Shown here in pieces: positions 1-5,251 of a DNA stretch of 5,251 nucleotides; position 1 is the stretch's first letter, and every line of letters starts with the position of its first letter. The position numbers and the translations under genes were made by a program. Under the pieces are notes generated by a model. That model saw only the letters and a list, made by a program, of their open reading frames with translations, did no database searches and was not told the DNA's origin. Source of the stretch: Candidatus Omnitrophota bacterium (GTDB lineage: Bacteria; Omnitrophota; Gorgyraeia; B26-G9); the NCBI GenBank assembly GCA_003645745.1, contig QNCH01000121.1, positions 1 to 5,251 on the forward strand, in the 5' to 3' direction.

Positions 1-908
1 AATATGTCAATTATGATTGTAACGTAGAACATTTTGTAACTGAGGAGCACGGAGCATTTGCTTTTATTGCTAATTCACGTTCAGGGTGGTTTTATGTAGG
101 AACAACTGAGGGGCCTTCTCAAAGGTTTAACCGTATGTTTTGGGACAAAATGTTTGAAGGCAGTACAACTAATCTTGGTAAAATTTTACAGGAATCTAAA
201 CAGGCAAATATTGGGCTTATTGGAGATGACAACGCGTACAGATGGTGCTATTATACCATAAATTTATTTGGAGACCCGCATACTCCTTTAACTTCCGCGT
301 TGTTATCTCCTGGTAGTTTTATCGCGTCTAATATTGCTTTTGACAATAGCAGTTGGATAACCCTGCAATGGAAAAATTCAAGCAGGGCTGATTTAAAAAG
401 TGTTATGGTGCGTTACAGGACTGATGGCATATATCCTACAGGGCCTGATGACGGCACATTGCTTTGCAGCCGTTCTGCTGTTTCAGGCACTTTGGATATG
501 TTTAATCATACTAATGTTTTGGGCGGACAAACGTATCATTATGTAGCTTTTGGCTTTAATGAAGATGGAGATTGTTCAGGTGCTACAGGCGCGCATAATC
601 GCGCTGCTGTAACTGTAATGCAGCGCAGCGGACAAATGAATCCAGGCAAAAGTGATTGTTTTGTGGCAACTGTATGTTATGGAAGCGCAGATGATCGAAA
701 TGTGCGAACTTTAAGAAAGTTTCGTGATTTATATTTAATTAAAACAGTTTCCGGCAGGGAATTTATTAATGGCTATTATTTGGTTGGACCGTATTTAGCA
801 AATATAATTAGGAATGATTTTTGCGCTAAAGCATTGATCCGAAAATTATTAAAACCAGCAGTAACATTTGCGGATTTTTGTATTAAGATTAAAAATGAAG
901 AGGACTGA
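1..908 (+). CDS. C-terminal part of a secreted peptidase C25 (gingipain-like) protein with Fn3-like domain and CFI-box C-terminus (5' partial)
   Basis: The frame is open from base 3 with no start, so the N-terminus lies upstream; 301 residues are visible and the gene ends at TGA 906-908. Numbering visible residues from base 3, residues 1-95 look like the end of a peptidase C25 domain. AFIANSRSGW (20-29) matches the conserved strand after the catalytic Cys in this family, and NLFGDP (about 87-92) matches the Asn-Leu-x-Gly-Asp-Pro that closes it. Residues about 100-205 look like a fibronectin-III-like beta domain, ending in the typical YHYVAFGFNEDG strand. Residues 218-301 form a CFI-box-CTERM tail. 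C25 enzymes are secreted cysteine endopeptidases, and one branch (PorU) is a cell-surface sortase. The catalytic His and Cys should lie just left of the window, so activity cannot be judged; the Cys in YDC near the edge is probably not catalytic. The next gene starts two bases after the stop, which suggests an operon. An M at base 135 is internal, not the true start. Confidence 0.82.
   Translation, partial: YVNYDCNVEHFVTEEHGAFAFIANSRSGWFYVGTTEGPSQRFNRMFWDKMFEGSTTNLGKILQESKQANIGLIGDDNAYRWCYYTINLFGDPHTPLTSALLSPGSFIASNIAFDNSSWITLQWKNSSRADLKSVMVRYRTDGIYPTGPDDGTLLCSRSAVSGTLDMFNHTNVLGGQTYHYVAFGFNEDGDCSGATGAHNRAAVTVMQRSGQMNPGKSDCFVATVCYGSADDRNVRTLRKFRDLYLIKTVSGREFINGYYLVGPYLANIIRNDFCAKALIRKLLKPAVTFADFCIKIKNEED
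654..905 (+). other. CFI-box-CTERM protein domain (C-terminal tail of the protease)
   Basis: This subregion encodes the conserved C-terminal module known from the CFI-box-CTERM family. The box itself reads DCFVATVCYGS (family pattern CFIATAAYGS). It is followed by VRTLRKFRDLYL, then GREFINGYYLVGPYLANII, then a basic and hydrophobic end containing ALIRKLLKP. All family landmarks are present in order: Cys-Phe, Tyr-Gly-Ser, Leu-Arg-x-Phe-Arg-Asp, Gly-Arg, Tyr-Tyr, Pro and the final Leu-x-Pro. The module is found at the end of many secreted multi-domain proteins and is thought to be a sorting or processing signal, but its handling machinery is not established to my knowledge. The second Cys of the box, at the first Ala of AAYGS in the usual pattern, is unusual. 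Confidence 0.8.
897..904 (+). promoter_or_regulatory. Ribosome binding site for the PorV/PorQ-like gene
   Basis: GAAGAGGA lies six bases before the ATG at 911 and inside the last codons of the protease gene. It is a good purine-rich Shine-Dalgarno match and supports the 911 start, with probable translational coupling between the two genes. Confidence 0.7.
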
Positions 909-910
909 GT

Positions 911-1876
911 ATGCATAAATTAACTACAGCAATTATTTTAGTAATTTGTTTTTTTGGTTTAGATTTAAATATAGTTTTTGCTGCTGAAGGCGGCGGCAGG
1001 CCAATTTCTTTAGGCGGGGCATTTGTGGCAATCGCGGATGACGTGCATGCTGTAAGCTGGAATCCTGCTGGTATGGCCTGGCAGGAGAATAGTGAATGCA
1101 CGTACGCGGCTATTTTGAACAACAGGGATAAATATGTCACCGCGGATTTAATTAGTGATGATTATTTTAGTTTTGTCCAGCCTTTGAAAAGCGGGTATGA
1201 ACGTAATTTTGCTAATTTTGGCGGTATGGGGTTTTTTGTGCATAACAGCGGTTATGACCGCAATGGTGTAGAGACAGATTTGTATCATTATGGTCTTGCC
1301 TATGGCAGAAAAATTTCAAGCGAAGAGATGGCGATAGGTGTTAGCTTAACTCAGTACTCATTTAGCGCTGAAACTAATTTATTGGATGCTGAAGATTCAG
1401 CAATAAGCATAAATTTAGGCTGGCTCTGGTATTATTCTAACAGTATAAGTTTTGGTTGTTTATGCGAAAATGTTTTTGAGCCTGGATATTCATTATTTGG
1501 AGTTAAAAGCAGGTTATTTCGTGTATTCCGCCCGGCAATAGCTTATTATCCAAATGATAGAACAACCATATCTTTTGATATTTATGATTTAACCGGGAAT
1601 ACAAAGAATACAGGATGTGATTTATCTCAGGATATACGGGTTGGCATAGAGCATTATCTTAGTGATAGTGTGTCAATACGTGTTGGAGCGCATCATCCGA
1701 ATTCAAAAGAAGATACTGTTAAATTTTATTCCTTTGGAATGGGATTACAGCGGGCTGATTTTTTAGGTTTGAAGCCAATAAATTATTATCTTGATTATTC
1801 ATTTATTTATTGGCAGAAGTCATTGTCTGGGATGGATAAATATACTCATCAATTAGGAATTACAATAGGTTTTTAA
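911..1876 (+). CDS. PorV/PorQ-family outer-membrane beta-barrel protein
   Basis: Complete gene of 321 residues, starting at ATG 911 behind a well-placed Shine-Dalgarno and ending at TAA. Residues 1-24 or 1-25 form a Sec signal peptide: Lys at position 3, a hydrophobic core (AIILVICFFGL) and an Ala-rich cleavage region (VFAAEGGG). The mature start carries the family hallmark, with GRPISLGGAFVAIADD at 29-44 followed by SWNPAGMA at 49-56. The rest alternates polar and hydrophobic residues, as in transmembrane beta strands, and the protein ends in GITIGF, a terminal aromatic typical of outer-membrane barrels. PorV is the outer-membrane shuttle that receives type IX cargo and hands it to the PorU sortase; many other family members are uncharacterised. 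The C25-family gene just upstream makes a PorU/PorV-like partnership worth considering, but this is inferred from position. A related annotation for such proteins is UPF0164 or FadL-like; transport of a small hydrophobic molecule is the main alternative. Confidence 0.78.
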   Translation: MHKLTTAIILVICFFGLDLNIVFAAEGGGRPISLGGAFVAIADDVHAVSWNPAGMAWQENSECTYAAILNNRDKYVTADLISDDYFSFVQPLKSGYERNFANFGGMGFFVHNSGYDRNGVETDLYHYGLAYGRKISSEEMAIGVSLTQYSFSAETNLLDAEDSAISINLGWLWYYSNSISFGCLCENVFEPGYSLFGVKSRLFRVFRPAIAYYPNDRTTISFDIYDLTGNTKNTGCDLSQDIRVGIEHYLSDSVSIRVGAHHPNSKEDTVKFYSFGMGLQRADFLGLKPINYYLDYSFIYWQKSLSGMDKYTHQLGITIGF

Positions 1877-1963
1877 AATTGGTTCTTTGGAATTTTGATA
1901 GGGTAATATTTGTTAACACAGTTTTACTTCCCCCTTGTAATCGATGATAGAATAGTTGATAGA

Positions 1964-1986
1964 TTTCCGCTAAAAGATTGCGGGAA
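1964..1986. repeat. GC-rich hairpin resembling a dispersed palindromic repeat
   Basis: The arms are TTTCCGC (1964-1970) and GCGGGAA (1980-1986). They pair over seven positions with one T-G wobble around a nine-base loop. The 3' arm continues into TGAC, giving GCGGGAATGAC, a sequence seen at one side of short palindromic repeats scattered between genes in many bacteria. No run of T follows, so it does not look like an intrinsic terminator. Only one copy is in the window, so its repeat nature is inferred. Confidence 0.45.
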
Positions 1987-2057
1987 TGACAGAAAAGGCA
2001 TGAAAACTGAGCAGGTGTGCGAAGCTTCAATAAATATTATTTACCCACTTAAAACTT

Positions 2058-2064
2058 GAAAGAG
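2058..2064 (+). promoter_or_regulatory. Weak ribosome binding site that favours the ATG start of the gspC-like gene
   Basis: GAAAGAG lies 12 bases before ATG 2077, a purine-rich but rather distant match. The in-frame TTG at 2056 has no purine-rich stretch before it (the preceding bases read ACCCACTTAAAAC), so the ATG is the better start. Confidence 0.35.
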
Positions 2065-2076
2065 CGTTTTACGATT

Positions 2077-2892
2077 ATGCGAAAGAAATATTTTTTAATA
2101 ATTGTGGTTTCTACAGTAGTTTTATTGAATTGCACATTTCTTTTTTATCAGTTAAGCTTAATTCCTCTTTTAAATCAAGAACGTCAGCAATTAAACAGAA
2201 TCTTGCAGGCAAAGTATTGCCAAAATAATTATAATATTGATTTAAAGAGCAAAGTAGTTAAGTGCGCTGAGCCAAAAAGTTTAGCTGTTAATACGCAGAA
2301 GAAAGATTCTGTTTTAATGAGTTTAAAAAATTTGCGTTTAACCGGGATTATTAAAGGCAAAATTCCTTTAGCATTTATTGAATTAATAGATAAAAAAATT
2401 AGCGGTATATACCGCAAAGGGGAAAACATAAATAATCTAAAAATAAAAGAAATTTTAGATAATCAAGTAATTTTTTCTTTAAATGATGGTAACGAACGAA
2501 TTTTAAAGTTTACTTTAACACCTGTTGAAGATAAATTGGATAAGACATTTATGGTGTGTAAGAATAAACTTGAAATGGTTATAAACAAACAGGAATTAAT
2601 TACTAATGTGCCTGAGATTGCAAGTGAGGTGAATAAATTGAAAATTGATTCTGTGATTAACAAACATACAGGACAGGCCCAAGGATTGGCTATAGATAAT
2701 ATTTCCGCGGATGGTTTTATCAGACAGTTAGGTTTGAAAAATGCTGATGTAATAAAAAGCATTAATGATTTGGAAATTAAAAATATTTTTCAAGCTATTG
2801 GAGCAGTAAAGCAGTTAAGGACTGCAGCTAATATAGACATAGGCATAAAAAGGGGACAGCAGCTGCTTACGTTGAAATATAAAATAATTTGA
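2077..2892 (+). CDS. gspC: GspC-like type II secretion inner-membrane protein (HR and PDZ domains)
   Basis: The 271-residue product starts at ATG 2077; an in-frame TTG at 2056 would add seven residues but has no ribosome binding site. The domain order is that of GspC. There is a short basic N-terminus (MRKK) and one membrane segment at about 5-24. A periplasmic linker follows, then an HR-type beta domain at about 84-147 (LRLTGIIKGKIPLAFIELID, then the GIYRKGENI turn). A PDZ domain closes the protein at about 182-271 (FIRQLGLKNADVIKSINDLE, then LRTAANIDIGIKRG). The PDZ part matches the GspC pattern phe-x-x-leu-gly-leu-x-x-x-asp-val and ile-asn-x-leu. In the type II machine GspC links the inner-membrane platform to the GspD secretin through HR and helps choose substrates through PDZ. 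The gene normally precedes gspD, but here a nuclease gene follows directly. The AT-rich composition matches the downstream gene. A stand-alone periplasmic PDZ adaptor is the alternative. Confidence 0.8.
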   Translation: MRKKYFLIIVVSTVVLLNCTFLFYQLSLIPLLNQERQQLNRILQAKYCQNNYNIDLKSKVVKCAEPKSLAVNTQKKDSVLMSLKNLRLTGIIKGKIPLAFIELIDKKISGIYRKGENINNLKIKEILDNQVIFSLNDGNERILKFTLTPVEDKLDKTFMVCKNKLEMVINKQELITNVPEIASEVNKLKIDSVINKHTGQAQGLAIDNISADGFIRQLGLKNADVIKSINDLEIKNIFQAIGAVKQLRTAANIDIGIKRGQQLLTLKYKII

Positions 2893-2895
2893 ATG
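2890..2895 (+). other. Zero-gap stop/start junction TGA-ATG between gspC-like and nuclease genes
   Basis: The stop TGA (2890-2892) is followed immediately by ATG (2893-2895), in the same reading frame. No Shine-Dalgarno precedes this ATG (the upstream bases read AAATATAAAATAATT), so the nuclease is probably translated by ribosomes that have just finished the gspC-like gene. Confidence 0.75.
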
Positions 2896-5251
2896 CAGAA
2901 AATCATTACTTATAATTTCAGTGAAAATTATATTAAAAAATTATGTTTATTTATTTCTAAACAATATTTAGTAAAAAATAAAGATATTAGCCGTTTAGCT
3001 TTTGTTTTTGGCGGTAAAAGGCCTGGATTATTTTTAAAAAAGCATTTATCAATTTTAATTAAAAAGAGTTTTTACCCACCAAGTTTTTTTTCAATAGAAG
3101 AATTTTTTACCTACCTTGTTTCAGAAAATAAGCCTTTGTCTAAAATTTCTGATTTAGATGCCTGTTACATTATTTATAATTTAGCGAAAAATGTTTCCAG
3201 GGACATTATTAAAGGTAAGGAAAATTTTTCACAATTTTTGCCATGGGCAAGGGAAATTTTACATTGCATTGAGTTATTTGATTTAAATTTAATAAATACT
3301 GATTGCCTGCAGGATATACAATTAAACGCGGAAATTGGTTATGACATTCCTGACAATATTAATACATTACTTAAACATATTGTCATCTTGCGGAAGCAGT
3401 TTCATTGTTATTTGGAAGAAAACAATATTTATTCAAAGGGCTTGATTTATCTTAAAGCCTTAGAGATTGTTAACGCGAAAAATTTGCCTGAGTTTGAGCA
3501 GATCTTTTTTTGTAATTTATTTTATCTGCATAAGACTGAAGAAAAAATTATCCGTAGTTTATATGATCAAGATAAAGCCTGGCTTGTTTTTCAAGGTGAT
3601 CAAGAAAATTGGCCTATACTCAAAGATTTTGCTCAGAGGAATTCTTTTCTTATTAAGTCAAAAGAAATTAAGCCTGATAATTATAATCTCAGAATGTATG
3701 CTGGATTTGATTTGCATTCACAGGTTTCTATGATCAGGGAAATTCTAAAAAAAATTAAAAATCCTGAGAAATCAGTGATTGTCCTGCCTGATACAAGCGC
3801 AGTAATCGCTTTGCTTTCTGAAATTACCGCGGTAACTCATTTGTTTAATATATCTATGGGCTATCCTGTAAAGAGAAGTTCTTTATATGCTTTATTTATG
3901 TCATTATTTAAAGTTCAGGTTACTAAAAAAGACGGACAGTATTATGTAAAGGATTATCTTAATCTTTTAAGTCATCCATTCATAAAAAATCTTAAAATCG
4001 CGGAGCATTCGGCAATTACACGCGTTATTGTGCACAAGATAGAAGAAGTGCTTTTAGGTATGGCAAAAACATCTTTATCCGGAAGTTTATTCATAAATTT
4101 GGAAGATATTGAGAACCTTGAACTTCTATTTAAGATGGCGCTTGAAACTCTGCATAGTATGAATATTCATATAAGGCAGGAACAATTAAAACAAACGCTT
4201 AAGTTATTACATAAACTTTTATTTTATAATTGGGAACAAACTAATAATTTTTATGAATATTCCAAGCAGGTTGAAATATTGCTGAATAATTTATTAGAGA
4301 AAAGTTTTTTAAACCAGTATCCCTTAAATCTTAAAATTGCGAATAAAGTATTCGCGATAAAAGATGAACTTAAAAATTCTGTTTTTAAGCATGAAAAAAT
4401 TTCATTAATTGAGATGTTTAAAATATTTGAGAATAAATTTGCCAGGGAATTAATTTCCTTTTCCGGAACGCCGCTTAAAGGATTGCAGGTATTAGGTTTG
4501 TTTGAAACACGCGGCCTTAGTTTTGAAAATGTGATAATTATGGATGTTAACGAGTCTGTTTTGCCGAATTTAACTAAAACAGAGCCGCTTATTCCTATGG
4601 AAGTAATGTTGCAATTAGGCATAAACAATATAGAAAAAGAAGAGGTGCAGAGGTACCATTTTATGCGTCTTATAGCATCTGCAAAAAATGTGCATCTTAT
4701 TTACGATGGTAGTGAAAAGAAAAGAAAAAGTAGGTTTATTGAAGAAATTATCTGGCAAAAACAGAAAAATTTAAAGGCATTAACAGTGGAACCTGTGATG
4801 CAGGCTAATTTTAAAGTAAAATTTATGCCTAAAACTACAGTTGTGCCTAAAACAGCTTCAATAATTAATTTTCTTAAAAGATTCTCTTATTCTGCTTCCA
4901 GTATTGATACTTACTTGCATTGTCCGCTGCGTTTTTATTACAAGTATGTACTCAGGCTGCGTGAGAAGAAAGATTTTTCTCATAAAGATGAAAGCGCTGA
5001 TATTGGCAATGTTATCCATGATTTATTAGAGCAGGCATATAAAAAATTTATTGGCACTCAGGTTATTATTGACGATGAATTTAAAAAATATTTTTTTAAA
5101 TTAATGGATTCGCGTTTTGAGCAAAATTTTAGCAAAAAAATGCCTGCGGATTCTTTCCTTTTAAAGAAAATATTTATTTTTAGGTTAAACAATTTTTTGC
5201 GTAATGAAGCGCAAAGAGCAAAAGAAGAAATCAGTACTATTATGAGTTTGG
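2893..5251 (+). CDS. AddB/RecB-like PD-(D/E)XK exonuclease with inactive-looking helicase body (3' partial)
   Basis: The frame is open from ATG 2893 to the right edge: 786 codons and no stop. Residues 37-52 (FVFGGKRPGLFLKKHL) fit the N-terminal block of AddB-like nucleases, but without the Gly-Lys-Thr of a Walker A ATP site. Next come QIFFCNLFYLHKTEEKI (203-219), matching the Phe-x-x-Leu-x-x-x-Glu-Glu-Lys-Ile block, then VLPD (297-300) and NISMGYPV (319-326). LGLFETRGLSFENVIIMDVN (534-553) followed by ESVLP is the superfamily 1 helicase-like block of AddB/RecB relatives. The nuclease begins at 666 with YSASSIDTYLHCPLRFYYKY; C677 is where AddB places the first ligand of its iron-sulphur cluster. 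IGNVIHDLLE (704-713) supplies the His709 of nuclease motif I. The catalytic Asp and Glu-x-Lys, and any C-terminal Cys triplet, lie beyond the window. Such proteins process double-strand DNA ends in the cytoplasm with an active UvrD-like partner (AddA), which might be encoded next. Defence against phage DNA is a possible side role. No symbol is assigned because the C-terminus is missing. Confidence 0.85.
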   Translation, partial: MQKIITYNFSENYIKKLCLFISKQYLVKNKDISRLAFVFGGKRPGLFLKKHLSILIKKSFYPPSFFSIEEFFTYLVSENKPLSKISDLDACYIIYNLAKNVSRDIIKGKENFSQFLPWAREILHCIELFDLNLINTDCLQDIQLNAEIGYDIPDNINTLLKHIVILRKQFHCYLEENNIYSKGLIYLKALEIVNAKNLPEFEQIFFCNLFYLHKTEEKIIRSLYDQDKAWLVFQGDQENWPILKDFAQRNSFLIKSKEIKPDNYNLRMYAGFDLHSQVSMIREILKKIKNPEKSVIVLPDTSAVIALLSEITAVTHLFNISMGYPVKRSSLYALFMSLFKVQVTKKDGQYYVKDYLNLLSHPFIKNLKIAEHSAITRVIVHKIEEVLLGMAKTSLSGSLFINLEDIENLELLFKMALETLHSMNIHIRQEQLKQTLKLLHKLLFYNWEQTNNFYEYSKQVEILLNNLLEKSFLNQYPLNLKIANKVFAIKDELKNSVFKHEKISLIEMFKIFENKFARELISFSGTPLKGLQVLGLFETRGLSFENVIIMDVNESVLPNLTKTEPLIPMEVMLQLGINNIEKEEVQRYHFMRLIASAKNVHLIYDGSEKKRKSRFIEEIIWQKQKNLKALTVEPVMQANFKVKFMPKTTVVPKTASIINFLKRFSYSASSIDTYLHCPLRFYYKYVLRLREKKDFSHKDESADIGNVIHDLLEQAYKKFIGTQVIIDDEFKKYFFKLMDSRFEQNFSKKMPADSFLLKKIFIFRLNNFLRNEAQRAKEEISTIMSL

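Larger units (their letters stand above)
1877..2076. other. Intergenic region between the PorV-like and gspC-like genes
   Basis: About 200 bases with no supported gene on either strand. The region contains one GC-rich hairpin (1964-1986), a weak AT-only inverted repeat near the stop of the upstream gene, and a weak -10-like TATTAT at 2035-2040 without a matching -35. A promoter for the gspC-nuclease pair is expected here because the gap separates two gene pairs of different composition, but none can be identified with confidence. Confidence 0.6.

Noticed and set aside
18..20. Cys in YDC near the left edge as the C25 catalytic cysteine
   Set aside because: By recalled family pattern, the segment aligns after the catalytic Cys, which should lie a few residues upstream, outside the window.
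889..1140. Open frame on the minus strand
   Set aside because: It lies opposite the signal peptide and conserved N-terminal motif of the PorV-like gene, which is the better supported reading.
1875..1896. AAAATT / AATTTT inverted repeat after the PorV-like gene as a terminator
   Set aside because: The stem is six A-T pairs only, with no GC content and no T run after it.
2012..2040. Promoter with -10 TATTAT at 2035-2040
   Set aside because: In such AT-rich DNA the hexamer is expected by chance, and no acceptable -35 lies 16-18 bases upstream.
2056..2076. TTG start seven codons upstream of the gspC-like ATG
   Set aside because: No purine-rich ribosome binding site precedes it, and the ATG gives a typical short basic N-terminus before the membrane segment.
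2131..2136. Possible lipoprotein Cys (LLNC) at the end of the GspC-like membrane segment
   Set aside because: Asn just before the Cys is a poor fit to a lipobox, and the hydrophobic stretch continues past it (TFLFYQL), as expected for a membrane anchor.
2229..2762. Two open frames on the minus strand (2229-2429 and 2463-2762)
   Set aside because: They lie wholly opposite the GspC-like gene, with no recognisable motifs or ribosome binding sites.
2890..2892. TGA read as an amino acid, making one fused gspC-nuclease gene
   Set aside because: The protease gene also ends at TGA with a new gene two bases later, Trp and Gly are encoded by ordinary codons, no other in-frame TGA interrupts the genes, and ATG follows at once.
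3467..3733. Open frame on the + strand in another frame
   Set aside because: It lies inside the nuclease gene, with low-complexity Leu/Ile/Lys content from AT-rich codons and no motif.
4251..4628. Open frame on the minus strand
   Set aside because: It is a shadow of the nuclease gene, whose + strand frame holds the conserved helicase-like block here.

Overview
The window is an AT-rich stretch from a probable Gram-negative (diderm) bacterium. It carries four genes, all on the + strand. The diderm call rests on three of them: a PorV/PorQ-type outer-membrane protein with a signal peptide and a C-terminal aromatic residue, a GspC-type inner-membrane protein of type II secretion, and a secreted C25-family protease with a CFI-box C-terminus. 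This gene mix and base composition remind me of uncultivated lineages such as Omnitrophota, but that placement is an inference and no marker gene is present to confirm it.

Left half (1-1876): two closely spaced genes. The first is cut by the window edge. What remains is the end of a gingipain-like (peptidase C25) domain, a fibronectin-III-like domain, and a complete CFI-box-CTERM tail. Two bases after its stop, behind a good Shine-Dalgarno sequence, comes a complete PorV/PorQ-family outer-membrane beta-barrel gene. In type IX secretion a C25-family protein (PorU) works at the outer membrane with PorV, so this pairing is the most suggestive part of the window.

Middle (1877-2076): about 200 bases without a gene. 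It holds one GC-rich hairpin (1964-1986) whose 3' side reads GCGGGAATGAC, resembling the dispersed palindromic repeats of many bacterial genomes. I see no convincing promoter or intrinsic terminator.

Right half (2077-5251): a complete GspC-like gene (membrane anchor, HR domain, C-terminal PDZ) is followed with zero spacing, in the same reading frame, by a long gene that runs off the right edge. The latter is an AddB/RecB-like PD-(D/E)XK exonuclease with a helicase-like body that lacks a recognisable Walker A motif. It is open for 786 codons, and its nuclease active site is only partly inside the window. No gspD or other secretion gene follows gspC, so the link between secretion and DNA repair here is one of position, not obviously of function.

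The left pair is visibly richer in G+C than the right pair. I found no RNA genes, CRISPR arrays, insertion sequences or transposases. No clearly new system is demonstrated; the protease/PorV pair and the gspC-nuclease junction are the best leads.
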